This document shows positions 39,721 through 51,570 of a stretch of DNA of 64,000 nucleotides, piece by piece (positions within the stretch are counted from its first letter, which is position 1; each line of letters opens with the position of its first letter). The stretch is from Chondrosia reniformis (taxonomy: Eukaryota; Porifera; Demospongiae; Chondrillida; Chondrillidae). A program made the translations under genes and the position numbers. The DNA lies in assembly GCA_947172415.1 (NCBI GenBank), contig OX359195.1:5741501-5805500 (forward strand), in the 5' to 3' direction. The notes under the pieces were generated by a model. That model did no database searches. It had not been told where the DNA came from and saw only the letters and a list, made by a program, of their open reading frames with translations.

Positions 39721-40766
39721 TCAAGGCCGTTCCTGTGGCTTATTCCAGGCAATTGGAACACCTGCATCTCTAGGATCAGCAGAAGAGTGCTGTAAAGTAT
39801 TATGCAAATCCGATACTGGAGGTAACCTCCTAGGAAGACGAGGTGACTGTCCGGGAGAAGTTGGAATCAGCTGCTCCGTGCTACCAGTGTTGGACAGCGG
39901 TGGAGAATCTTTAGGAGAGTTTGCTAAAATGTCAGAAAGCTGTATATTAGTATTTAAATTTAAAAGCAAGCCTGATAACTCTTTTAACTTCCTTTCTGCC
40001 TCTCTAGGAGTAATATCTTGATATTTGCTGCTTAAATCAGTAATTATAGGTCCAGCATCTCTAGCAAAACCAGCCAAATTATCCTTTTCTTTTTGTATAT
40101 GCTGTAGATTTTCTAGTTCTTTTTGGTATTTATCCTCATTTGCCTTAAGTTGTTCTTCAAGCTTGGAAATCTCTCTATCTTTTTGTTTAATTGTGCTTTT
40201 GTACTTTTTACATTCTTTCTCAAGAGTACAATTGTCAGCCTCTAACTTGCTGTTCCTTTCTAGTAATTGCTCTGTTGCTGCTTCAAGATTTCTTTGGTGT
40301 TTTCGAACGTTGTCATGTATACCCTACATAATACATCTCACAGATCAATTCATATGTATGGACAGTATAGTGTTAATATAGTGTTGGTACATACGTATAG
40401 TTTTCAGTGCAATATATACGTACACACCTGGCTGGACTCTTCTGTAGACAGAGAAAGATCTGATAATGTATCTTGTGTACTTTCATCTTTAAAAATATGG
40501 TGTTGGGGTGCTTTTGGAGGGTCAGTCTCCACACTGGACTTAGTAACTGTGGTAGCCCTTGGGCCATGGCCAGTTGCAGAACTGACTTGAACCTTTTCAG
40601 CTTTACCAGTACTCTTGAGCATAGCCCTATCAGTGATGCCTTTAGTTGTTCTTCCAGAGGCAGAACTCCTAAAATTTGCTGGAGAATAACCTTTCTTAAG
40701 AAGTATTGATTCAATGTCAACGTTGTCCTTGGTTAATAATTCGCTGGTAGCTTTCTTCGTAGCCAT
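39721..40766 (-). CDS. Coiled-coil array protein 1
   Basis: Exons 40428-40766 and 39721-40323, phase 0, 313 residues; not recognised. The N-terminal exon is Ser/Thr/Lys-rich and acidic near its end (DTLSDLSLSTEESS). Exon 2 begins with a long coiled coil (about residues 114-200: heptads such as LEKECKKYKSTIKQKDREI and ISKLEEQLKANEDKYQKEL), then a helical block FARDAGPIITDLSSKYQ, a Ser/Pro-rich stretch (PTSPGQSPRLPRRLPP) and the tail VSDLHNTLQHSS...AWNKPQERP. The last two blocks resemble the 43189 pseudogene (FADQAADIITDLN, SPVQSPVFIRQHPRVADLH). No signal peptide or TM; cytoplasmic or cytoskeletal scaffold is a guess. Confidence 0.75.
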
Positions 40767-41661
40767 TCAGCCAGTGACAGTACGTAGACTATCTATTCAC
40801 TTCAACCTTGGAGGTAACCCTTATCATAATATGCATGTTTCTTGCTGCATAATTTAATTAAGGGTCTCTAATGCATAAATGGCTTGTTTTGATATTTGAA
40901 TGGTAATACCTTTCATGCTATACACCCATTGCTCATGATCATGTACAGTACTTACTATTTTGTCTGTCAGCTGTGCATGTATATATATACTATCAAATTT
41001 ATACTTTATAAATTAAATTTTATCATATATATCTTGGTAGGTGCACATACATGTATACACAGTGTATATTTTAGTTGTTCTTTTGAGCAATTCAGGAAGA
41101 AGGATTGATGAAATGTGTATGACGGTATGCTGCAGTGATTATTCAATTCATCCCTTTGTACTGGCTATCACAGTATATATACATAAAGGACCAAGTATAT
41201 ATTTCACTTATTTGAACTTGTGGGTGAAAGTTTGTTTGTCGTCCTTGCCTTTTTGGAATTGTAAACTATGTTGGTTCCAATTTTGTATGTATGTAAGTAA
41301 GTAGGTAGTGTTTTCATATTCAATGTCTATAGATACATACCTTATATCTTTAAATTTAAAGGAATGAGCCAGAGACATGCAGCCATTCCCTTCTGAACAC
41401 AATAAACCCTTTAATATGTAATTCATAGGTATATTATAAGTTAAGCATTTTATGAACATGTTACATAAACATATACCATAAACATCTCTCTCATGATTAT
41501 ATAATAGGCTATCTTGTGAGCTTCATGCTTTACACATGCACTTTATGTATGTATTTATAATTAGAACAAGTATACAAACATGCATATGATCACTAGCTAG
41601 TTTATTATTCTATTTGTGTTTGTACATGTGTTGCTGTCACAGTGGTATCCATGAACAATTA
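40767..41661. other. Spacer in coiled-coil array
   Basis: AT-rich. 41213-41290 contains a spacer repeat (AACTTGTGGGTGA...TTTG...GTAAACTATG), also near 46290 and 50872. No gene seen. Confidence 0.55.
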
Positions 41662-42522
41662 CTAGTCATATTCCTGACTAGAATGGTCAGTTTGTTCTCT
41701 TTGTACAGGGATTCTAACGGATGCACTGGAGAAAGAACTGGAACTGCAAGTGCTATCAGCATCATCATTTTCATTCAATATGGGAATTTTTGGTTGCTTA
41801 GAATTTGCAGCCATGAAATTATTAATATTCTCCTGATGACCAGTGTTAACATCAACCCAATCTTGAATAGTATAAGGTTTGTTTTCTGTAATTAACTTTT
41901 TGAGCCTATATATCATATCCATTGGACTTGTTATGAATACAGTATCTTGTATATTCTCAATACCTTTAACTACTTCGATAAATTTAGATTTTAAGAGGGT
42001 AAATTTCTTATTCTGACTTTCTTTCTCTTGTTTGAGACTTTTGAGGGCTCTACGAAGATTTTCATTTACCTTTTTACTTTTGCCCAATTCTACTTCAAGT
42101 TCTTCCTTCTCTTCGTTAAGTTCTTCTTTTTTCTTCTTAGTTACCTTTAATAGATCTCGAAGCTTCGAATTTTGGTCTAAGATTATCTTGCTTTCACTTC
42201 TCAATTCATTGGCCTTCTTTTCGGCTACTTTCTTATCTTGGAAAATTTTACGTATTTTACTCGTGAGTTCTTCCTCCTCCTCCTCCTCTTCCTCTTCTTC
42301 TATTTCTCTGAGACGCGGACTATCCGATTCCTTCGATTGTGTCCTAGGCCTCTTTCGTTCTACAACGTGAGGAGGGGGGCGGAGGGGATACTCTGGGCTT
42401 GATTTACCTAGAGTTGTTGAGCTGGTAAAACCTAGTCCTCTTCCTGGAGGGAGGGTATTGACTGACCTTGCGCATTCCAAGCTTTGGGGTTGATTAGTAA
42501 TGGAGAGGGGTGGCCAGGACAT
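41662..42522 (-). CDS. Coiled-coil array protein 2, glutamate-rich
   Basis: Single exon, 286 residues; not recognised. Order: a Pro/Ser-rich head (about 1-70), basic PRTQSKESDSPRLR, an acidic run of ten glutamates followed by EEL (about 74-88), then a continuous coiled coil to about residue 200 (IFQDKKVAEKKANELRSES, EELNEEKEELEVELGKSKK, ENLRRALKSLKQEKES). A more globular part has MDMIYRLKKLITENKPYTI and QDWVDVNTGHQENI; the Ser-rich C-terminus (DADSTCSSSSFSS) ends SSQEYD. Sits between array members 1 and 3 on the same strand. A missed upstream exon is possible because other members have two or more. Confidence 0.75.
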   Translation of the reverse strand: MSWPPLSITNQPQSLECARSVNTLPPGRGLGFTSSTTLGKSSPEYPLRPPPHVVERKRPRTQSKESDSPRLREIEEEEEEEEEEELTSKIRKIFQDKKVAEKKANELRSESKIILDQNSKLRDLLKVTKKKKEELNEEKEELEVELGKSKKVNENLRRALKSLKQEKESQNKKFTLLKSKFIEVVKGIENIQDTVFITSPMDMIYRLKKLITENKPYTIQDWVDVNTGHQENINNFMAANSKQPKIPILNENDDADSTCSSSSFSSASVRIPVQREQTDHSSQEYD

Positions 42523-43188
42523 TACTTTAACTTTTTTTTAAATTGGACAATTTATCAAAAGAAATAGGCCTTGGAGCTACTGTTGTTTCATCATATCACA
42601 GAACAGACCTTATTTATAGTCTATTTTAGTACGTCACCAAGTATAAGTTATATAAACATAGTCATAAACTTCCGGAGCAGCAAGGCTTCTCACAAAATGG
42701 CAGGCACTATAGCCTATTTTAAAAAAGAAATATGTAAAATTTTCATATCATGACAATTAGAGCTTGTCAGTGAGCTGCAATGAAGTGGTTTTTGCTATAT
42801 ATATATTATTATGTTTATAAGTAGTTTTAGTTAGTTTTCCAGAGGCAGATCCATGACCGTTTGTTTGAGAATAATCATATACATGTATGTCCTTTTAAGT
42901 TGGTACTAAGTTTATTATACAACATGAACTGTGTCTGCTTGCACTCCCTGTTTGCCACTATAAATATATTTAGCCATGGGTTTCTTGTATATGAATCACA
43001 GATCATTACTCCCACACATGCACAGCTTTCATACTTTACATACGTACGTATGTACTTGCAATTTTGTAGCTACAATAGGAGCCTTAATTATATACCTCTG
43101 TATACATTACGAATATCTTTTGTTTTTTTATATCTATAGATACCAGAACCACTAAATTAAACAATGTAATTTTATCTGAATAAAAGAG
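42523..43188. other. Spacer in coiled-coil array
   Basis: AT-rich, no coding signal recognised. Confidence 0.5.
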
Positions 43189-45349
43189 TTATTTATTGTT
43201 TTGTTTAGAAGAGTCCTTTGGATGCCAGGCTTGTACATTGTCTCTTGCCGATCCTTGATGTAAATCTGCTACTCTTGGATGTTGTCTTATAAATACAGGT
43301 GACTGGACAGGAGAAACTGGCGAGTCACTTCGTGGAGATAACTCAGCTCTCAGCTGCAGTCTATTTTGTACTTCACAGGACCTTTCAAATAGTACTTGTA
43401 TTTTACCCATTACTTCCTGAAAACTTTTGCTGATGAAATTTCGGTTGAGATCAGTTATAATGTCGGCAGCTTGGTCAGCAAATTGTTTCAATAGTTCCAA
43501 TTTTCTCCTCTTGCTGATGAGATTCAACCTCACTCTGATATTTCTTTTCGCTCTCCCTAAGTTCCTTCTTCAATCTTTCAATCTCTCTTTCATGGTCTGA
43601 GCACGTTCTTTTACCTCCTTGCTCCTTGCATTACACTTACTTTTGTACGTCTCCAGCATAGTCTCCATGTTTTCACTTTTATTTTTAACCTCTTTGAAGC
43701 CTTCACAAAATTCATTTAATTTACCTTCTAGATCTCTAATAGATGCCACATTCACATGATAGTTATATAGTTATAAAAAATTAAAGGATATCCAAAGTAC
43801 ATAATATAGGTATACACAATATGAATATAAGCAAACATTTACATAGTATACGTACATTATACAGACTCATATGTTGTGTGCATAGTAACGTACAATGCCT
43901 ACAATATAGTGCATGCTTTTCTGGCTATATGTAAAGAGAATGTAACTGTGTATAAGAGTGACAGTGCCACTGTTTAATCCTATTGTAGTATATTGTAACA
44001 TAAAAAACAAGCTGTTCGTGTACATGGCCTAGGAAAATGTTTTGTGAAATCTCTTTTTATCTATTGTTTATCTACGTATACCCTCTTTGGATCTGACTAT
44101 CTATGTACTTAACCTACATGGTCATTATGATGTATTGTTTAGACTGTATACACATGCACACAACATTTCTAGTTGTAAAGCGTAGTGCATGTTTGAATAT
44201 TGCACAATCATGTATACTGCCTTGTGAGGTTTGTAAATAAAAGATTCTGAAGGAGTAGCAGACCATGGCAATTTGACCTCTGCAGACTAGTAGGGTGTGG
44301 CACCAAAATCACAACATTTGCCCTATGATCCCATATTACTCTTGTAATGAACGACATGCAGAACAGGTACATTTAATCCTTGATTAGCTGTTGCATTGCA
44401 TTTGTAGTAAATTATGGATTGTATAACCCACTTTTGTCTAATAAACCACCGTCAGCTCTTTGTTGAATATTCCCTGGCCCAAAAGGAGCTGTTATATGCC
44501 TTGTTTAAAGTCTGTATAGTCATCGGTCAATATGAATGGCCAATGAGTGAATTTGATGACTAAGATTAAATTCTTACATACATATTTTTGTCTATGCAAT
44601 TTGTTCAGTTAACCAGGCTTTATAATTGTATATGTTAGGAACATTGGTGGTAATAGTTAATACATGTACACTATTCCCTTTACCGATCATTAAAGGAGGT
44701 GTATGCACCTCAGTGCCTTTGTATTTGTGCTTGAAAAACATTTACATTTACCACATAAGATTTTTTACATAATTAAGTGCCTTTCTATACTATATTAACC
44801 TAAGCTCGAGGCATGGACATTCAACTAGTCAGTCCCATACAGTTAATGTTGGCTTGTGAAAGTTACACAAGCTTGAGGTAGTATTTAATGAAAATAAATA
44901 CATACATATGTGAAAATTTGCATTATATGGCAAAAGTACATAACCTGTATATACCTGTGTTGATTCTTGCTTAGGACAACTTAGAGATGAATCAGAGCCG
45001 GATAGATCTAGGTTATCACAGGTAAATCCACTTTCAGTAAAGTCAAACAAATTATCTCCAAGATCTTCACGTGTATCTCCTTTTTGAGAAGTGTGGATTG
45101 ATTGTTGCCAATTTTGGATTTACATTCTTGGGATTGGCTTATTCTTTTCCAATCACTCTTTTCCAAGTATCACTTCCAGTTCTCACTGGTCCCCGAGAAG
45201 CTCTTTGAGATGAATGTTTTAATTTGTCACATCTTTACTAGATGACTGAAGTACTGAAGTTTCTGCATGTCTTGCCAAAGCTGACATTTAGTGCTTCGCT
45301 ACTGCTTCTCTTCAGGGCCTTACTGCCTTGTTGTTCTCTGGGGGAGTCT
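43189..45349 (-). pseudogene. Coiled-coil array member 3, multiply frameshifted
   Basis: On the minus strand, coding-like text is split over all three frames. The 3' part (43189-43755) reads a coiled coil (LNEFCEGFKEVKNKSENME...) to a stop, continues in a second frame (LKKELRESEKKYQSEVESH), and again in a third (LELLKQFADQAADIITDLN to SSKQNNK). The last block resembles array protein 1. The 5' part (44940-45349) shows DSPREQQGSKALKRSSSEAL, SSQRASRGPVRTGSDTWKR and GDNLFDFTESGFTCDNLDL in different frames, ending in CPKQESTQ before a GTATAT donor. At least four frame changes within about 1 kb of exon-like sequence, against clean neighbours, argue for a pseudogene and not assembly error. Confidence 0.7.
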
Positions 45350-47575
45350 AACTGTTAATAATATTCATTAAATTTTAAATACATTCATAGTTTCCTGTTT
45401 ACACTCCCCTGTTCTCATGAGGTGTCACCTTCTGTGCTTGCCTTGAATTGCCCGTGTACTTAGCCTCTTTGTCTATTGCGTTATGTATAATGTGTGCATT
45501 ATTAGTCCTTGCATGGCATGGATTCATTATGAGGTTATAGGTATTCAAAACTAAATGCAGGGACAATCTCATTTAAGCTGACACTTCTTAGTTATATGGC
45601 ATCCAAATTGAGATTTCATGCAAGACCCAGACAAACAGGTTATACATCTATGTATATATACAGCTTTTCTACCTTGAAGATTTTTCTATAACATATATAC
45701 GTATTATCCATTTGATATACTATAATATGCAGCACATAAACCAATTGGAAATAAATCTTTAATTAGTACGTAAGAAAGCAAACAGTATACATAATATAAT
45801 ATGTCTCTATGATCCTTTAATCATGTAACTCAAAGACACAACTGAAATTATATTAAAGTGTTTTGATTTTAAGATATACTGGGTAGCTGTTTATATCACC
45901 TTTTGTGTATATGTTTTGTGGTTTATACTTCAATCTGGGTATATTTATATATAATTTTCTCTTTGTCAATAAGTGTAATTTTTGGTCTTACATTTATACA
46001 CATGCACGTGCACTTTTATTATCTCATAAGTGCTATGACCTATGCATGCAACCTCGTGCAGTCCATGCAGATCTTAAGGTATTGGTGACTTAAATTAATT
46101 ACACTTTACCAGGCTAAAGGGGATACACTAAACTCTGAACTGACTCTAAAGTTTTGAGATGGTTAATAATCAATAACTCTCTTTTAATTAGGAGAAGGGG
46201 TGTACATGTTTACCTGTACAATTGTTTCAATTATTATTTCATTACTTAGTAGGATTATAAGTATATCCACTTAGTGCTTAGTTATCTTAAACTTGTGGGT
46301 GACAATTGTTTGTTGTCCACTTTGTACATGTAAACTATATTTAAGAGGGTTCAAATATCTTTTGGCTATATAGGAGTTTCATATCTATATGGTTAGGAAT
46401 TAATCAGGATCAAAGAACCACAGGATTGTACAGGATTAAAACAATTGACCAAAATGACTATATAATACAACTGTTCTTAACTATTGGATGACAAGCATTG
46501 AACTTAAGATAGCCATTAACCATTCAAAGTAGCATGTACCTCATTTGAGTATATATGTATATAGATGTAACTGATTATAATTAGTCTGTATTGTAGCCAT
46601 GGTAACAAGCAAAAATGAAACTAGACATACGTACATATATACAGTACTAGTGCATCCTGAATTATGTAACCAGCTGCAGTCAATGCAAGTGGCCAAAATC
46701 TTATCTTGTCTAGCCAGGGGACTGAAATCCTATATAAATGGCAACCAGTGATTGTCTCCCATGCAGTCATCCAAGATGAAAAAAAATGAATTTATTATGA
46801 TCAAAAAACCACAGACATGTACAGTTATTTTGCCCTCCTTTGGGCTCATCATGATTAGTAAACTAATTGGCTAACTATTGTGCTCAGCAAATTCTGAAGC
46901 AATGAATACTGTATATATTGTGTGTCATCACAGACATATGTCCCATCCTCCCACTCAAGCATGCATTCTTTAAGCCAGGGAGGGCATGCCCTTGAGGATT
47001 TATTCATAATTAACTTATGAATACTATTTCTAATGTTAAGGTGATCACGAATTGTGCTATTATATGCTCAGCCTGACAAAATTAAAGTCATGATCATATG
47101 AAGCATGTATGTACGTATATATGGCATTCAAAGAATGTTTCCCCTTTTTTAAGAACATATAAAATATTTCATTGTTTATAGAATGTGTATAAATTATACA
47201 AGTAACTTATAATAGCTGTATGTTTATTAAAGTAATGTTTAGGGTGAGCATTCTGTTGCAGGGGATCCCTAAAGGGGGGCAATTGCTCCCAGTGCCTCCA
47301 CCCCCTGGATCCGCCACTTCTCATGTCATATACCCTACACTCAATTACTTTATTCTCACATTCGTTGTAAATCACTCATTCATTCTCTTTGATCCATATA
47401 TGGTTTTATAATGCATGCACCCTGGCCCTGGTCCTTGAACTGAACTCTGTTTAATACTCTGCCAGTGACTTGTAAACCCACCATTGGTTGGACTATTCTT
47501 TAACTGATCGTTTCAGCATTGTTATATAGCATGTCACATTAATAAAAATCATTATAATTATTATCTATGATGTAG
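45350..47575. other. Long spacer in coiled-coil array
   Basis: AT-rich. The spacer repeat AACTTGTGGGTGACA recurs at about 46290-46370. 46680-46790 weakly resembles 57300-57390 (GTGATTGTCTCCCATGCAGT and GTCATCC(A/G)AGATG). No gene recognised. Confidence 0.5.
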
Positions 47576-48752
47576 TTAGATTTTCTTGCTAGTATGTGTG
47601 CGGTGATACATACTTGCATGTGTTGGTCCAGACTTTGGCTGATCTCTTTGTGCTTTGCTGTTGGTATTATAGTTAGAAGGCTTCTTTTTATTATTAAATT
47701 TATCAGACTTTTGGGTTTGATCATGAGGTGATGGTTTCTTTGAACAGGCATTCGTATTTACTTCAGGTTTACTCACGCTAGCTACACTAGCGACCGATTC
47801 GGTTGATGGGCTATTCAGGGATATTTTAGTATTTAGCTTTGAGTCGCTTGGAGATGCTATATTTTCTCGGGAGGCCGACTCTTCCACTGGGCTAGCGATT
47901 GGCTCTGCTGTGTCGTTGATTGTTTTTAAAATATCGATGTAGATTTCACGATGTTCATCGGATGTTAGTTTTCCATGTTTTCTCTTTCCCTTTTCGGCAT
48001 GAGCCATGATAGTGTTTAGTTTTGACCGTGACTTTTTCAGCTCTGTATCAGTGAGACTTTTCTTGGCTTCCAAGTCTTCTGCCATTTTACTTTTCCTCGC
48101 AATTTCGTCTTTCAATGAAGAGTTTTCTGAACGTGAACCTTCCAATTCCATTGACCGTTTGGCCATATCAATGATGTGAGTTCTATTGAGTGTCTGTACA
48201 TCTCTCAGTTTTTTTTCTAATTCTTGTGTTCGCTCTTCCAATTCTTGTGTTCGCTTTTCCTTTTCTTCTATTTGTTGGTCCTTTTTTTCTATTTGTTGGT
48301 CCTTTTCTTCTATTTGTTGGTCCTTTTCTTGGATTTGCTCTTCCATATTTTGGATTTGCTTTTCCATTGTTTGGATTTTTTTGTCTCGCTTTTCGATTTC
48401 TTGGATTTGCTCTTCTCCTTCTCGTTTCTTTTGCTGGTCCATTTGTTGGAGTAAGGATTTTAAATCTTCTATCTCCTTTACTTCTTCTGCATCCACTTTC
48501 ATTGAAAAAGAGTGCAAGTCATCAAACAGTGTATATATTAGCTTCCTCAGTAGTTCTACGTTATCCTATAAATTTAGTGATATATAGGTCACAGGCACGA
48601 ACATATGTATTATATAAGCACAGATTAAGCCTTAAATTTGCGTATTTTACTAAAATGCTTACAGCTCTGCTTCTTCCATAACTTGCTACAAAGCCACTAT
48701 CGTTGCTGATAGTACTTATCCTCCTTATAGGTTCAACTTGGTTTTCCTCCAT
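47576..48752 (-). CDS. Coiled-coil array protein 4
   Basis: Exons 48663-48752 and 47576-48565, phase 0, 359 residues; not recognised. The head is IRRISTISNDSGFVASYGRS, including the DSGFVAS motif shared in form with array members 6 and 7. Exon 2 opens DNVELLRKLIYTLFDDLHSF, then a highly repetitive coiled coil (about 60-170) with 7- to 8-residue repeats of the type EKDQQIE and EKRTQELE. The C-terminal half is Ser/Lys-rich and low in hydrophobics (SPVEESASRENIASPSDS), ending HRTHTSKKI. An in-frame ATG at 48821 would lengthen the N-terminus by 23 residues; the start at 48752 is preferred without strong evidence. No TM or signal peptide. Candidate scaffold protein. Confidence 0.75.
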
Positions 48753-49929
48753 TGCAATATAGCTTACAGACAGAAGTCTCCTTCTTACATAGGCTCTCTC
48801 ATTAATTGTGTCAACTTGCAAGAGTGCAGCTCATTATATATATAATCCCTAATGCTTATAAGGATATAATCCGATTAGCAAACGGATAATCATATTATAG
48901 TCATGAATATCATTAGATTTAACTTTAAGTCAAACTACATATGTTATTATCCCTATAGAAAATGCTTGTGTATATATATACATGTGCAAATTATATTATT
49001 TGTCAGTGCAACATGCAAGAATCAGAGAATATATATTACAGTATAATACTCTTTAATAGAGGTATATAGGAATAACTATGTGTATATATATATTCATACT
49101 GGAAGTCGACATACATTTACTTTGCAATTGGCTCACTAAATATCTAGCCCTTTATTTGTCAATTTTAGGATTAATATGTATGTTATTTCACACTCCTCCC
49201 TGAGTGTACACACCTAAATATGAAATAAAAACATGTCAGAAGTAGGGATGGCCAGTGTGCAATAGTGGATAGTACATCTGGGAAAAGTATCGAAACAAGA
49301 AAGTGATCATGCATGAGGGATACAGCTAACCATACAGAAGTGGCATACTGAGATTTAAGTTACTTATCCATACACTTCACTTCTGAGTTTGGGCACATCA
49401 TGGATAGCTGAAGTATTCATAGGAAAATAACTGAATTCAAAGTTGGTTTCTCTATACATATACATATACACCATGCATGATGTAACCATCTGACAATGTA
49501 ACAGCTGATATAAAAAGGACAAACTATAGCCCACTGCTAAATGGTATTCATTTAAAAGTACCATAATCATAGCTGAACCCACAGCTGATTAGGTCACCCT
49601 TTGGATTTATTTAATGATGCCCATTATTATATAATTAGGGGTTCTTAATCAAAAGTCTTCAGTAATTCAACAGTTGGTCTTGGGCAGCTGCAGGTACACC
49701 ATTGCGTATGCATTTAACCTTTGTACATACACGTACTTATATCACATCAGATGCATGAGCATGACAATGCATGGTGCATTAAAAATATTTGCTGTAATTG
49801 TATCAAAGTCATTCATCACATCATTATTGATTGTGTGTAGTAGTATAAAAATCTAACTTACTCAGCAAAATCTGAGCAATGAATATAATCAATTAAGGTG
49901 GAGCTTACTTTTAGGACCTCCTGGTACGT
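48753..49929. other. Spacer with R2 repeat
   Basis: AT-rich. 49243-49408 is a copy of the dispersed R2 repeat (compare 27529-27705). No gene seen. Confidence 0.55.
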
Positions 49930-50512
49930 ATATCATGCTTAAAACATACATTCTTATTAGCATGGGACTATAATGCTTGAAGCGTTTACTTCATGAATAC
50001 CATTACATCAAACAGTCAGGTTGCAAAAGACAAAAAGACACATGTATTATAACAAAACTTGTTATAAATATCTATTATACCCTAGGCCCTAATGTAGAGA
50101 CTCAAACTTTTGAAGTGTAACATTACAAATGTACACAAACATCATAAATAATAAGAGATACAGTTTTTTATAAGTACGTATTTTAAAAGGAAACTGTTAT
50201 ACATCATCTTTTGAACGTACACCTTGAACAGCATTTTGTAGTTTAGGACTAGTTTTAGGTTTCATTTTTTTAAATTTGGTTTATCTTGTAATTTGGTTCT
50301 TGACTAGAGGAAGTATCATCTGAGGCTGACTTAGAGGCAATTGGCTTCTCTTTAGAAGTTCCTGATGACTTCTTCTGTGAATGCAAAAGTGGCGATGGTT
50401 CAGTATTATGACGGAGCCTTTGAGGTGGTTTAGAAGTTGGTGGTCTCTTGAAGGATTGGCTGATCTTCCTTACTAGTTCCTCTTCAAACCAGAGAATATC
50501 TGAGTGTAACAC
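49930..50512. repeat. Tandem segmental duplicate, copy A
   Basis: Collinear with 51026-51570 at about 1.07 kb offset: shared CATGAATAC(C/T)ATTACA, GACACATG, AGACTCAA(A/G)CTTTTGAAG, ACACCTTGAACAGCA and TTGTAGTTTAGGACT, then the gene tail. Confidence 0.85.
50270..50512 (-). pseudogene. Truncated duplicate of coiled-coil array member 6 tail
   Basis: The minus strand reads SQSFKRPPTSKPPQRLRHN then SPLLHSQKKSSGTSKEK and ASKSASDDTSSSQ, nearly identical to the C-terminus of the 51342-52599 gene, then ends early (EPNYKINQI). It has no matching upstream exons. Expression is unknown, so 'pseudogene' is an inference from truncation. Confidence 0.75.
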
Positions 50513-51025
50513 TTCTTCAAAATGAGACAGACCTTGAGTATTTGAATAGTCTTAATTCAGAAGAGATATCTACCTATACACTGTTAATGATATTCATAAC
50601 ACATTGGCCTCCTTCAAGTCGCCGTCAGACAGTCTGTTACCGTAATTATGTACCGTAGGGGTAGCTAACTGTTAGTGTTTGCAAGAAATAAGACACTGTT
50701 TTCATTCTGGCCTGGCTCCATGGAACTTGTACAGTTATTTATTTGGATTTGTCGTTTGTGTAATATTAGTTAAACAGTTGTGATTGGAAAGTCACTTGGG
50801 TTGCTTGTTCAACTGTTGCATGTTTATATTATCTGTAATTGTTTCATATATAATATTCACTTTTTATTTTCAACTTGTGGGTGACATTTATTTGCTCTCC
50901 ACTTAGCACATGTAAATTATGTATAAGAGGTTCAAATATCTTTGGTTTTTGAGTTCTTCATAATTATAGGAAACCTGGTAAGCTTATCTCTTGTACCTAT
51001 TATATATTGCATACACACTAGTTTA

Positions 51026-51570
51026 GAAGCTTGGGACCACTAAAAATGCTTGGAATGTGTATTCATGAATACTATTACACCAAACAACCAGATTGACAAT
51101 AAAGACACATGACAAAAAAATCGAAATAAATATCTCTATTATGTAACCTAGGCCTTAAACACTAATGCAGAGACTCAAGCTTTTGAAGTGTATCACTGCA
51201 AATGTATATATACGTACGTACACTCAAAAATTGAATACTATACCGTTCATTATTGACAAAGTATTTTTAAAGGGAATCTTTTCATCATCTGTTGAACCTA
51301 CACCTTGAACAGCACTTTGTAGTTTAGGACTGTTTTTGATTTCATTTTTTAAAATTTGGTTTTTGTTGTGATTTGGTTCTTGGTCTGCCTTGACTAGAGG
51401 AAGTATCATCTGAGGCTGACTTAGAGGCAATTGGCTTCTCTTTAGAAGTTCCTGATGACTTCTTCTGTGAATGCAAAAGTGGGGATGGTTCAGTATTATG
51501 ACGGAGCCTTTGAGGTGGTTTAGCAGTTGGTGGTCTTTTGAGGGATTGGCTGACCTTCCTTTGAGAGCCT
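51026..51570. repeat. Tandem segmental duplicate, copy B
   Basis: Source-like copy that includes the intact 3' end of array member 6. Compared with copy A it has several short indels, one of which changes the reading frame after TSSSQ. Confidence 0.85.

Noticed and set aside
42032-42370. Ser/Leu/Phe-rich open frame on the + strand
   Set aside because: Antisense shadow of the coiled-coil gene at 41662-42522.
48186-48681. Hydrophobic repeated open frames on the + strand, resembling a membrane protein
   Set aside because: Antisense of the EKDQQIE heptads of the 47576-48752 gene; low-complexity mirror.
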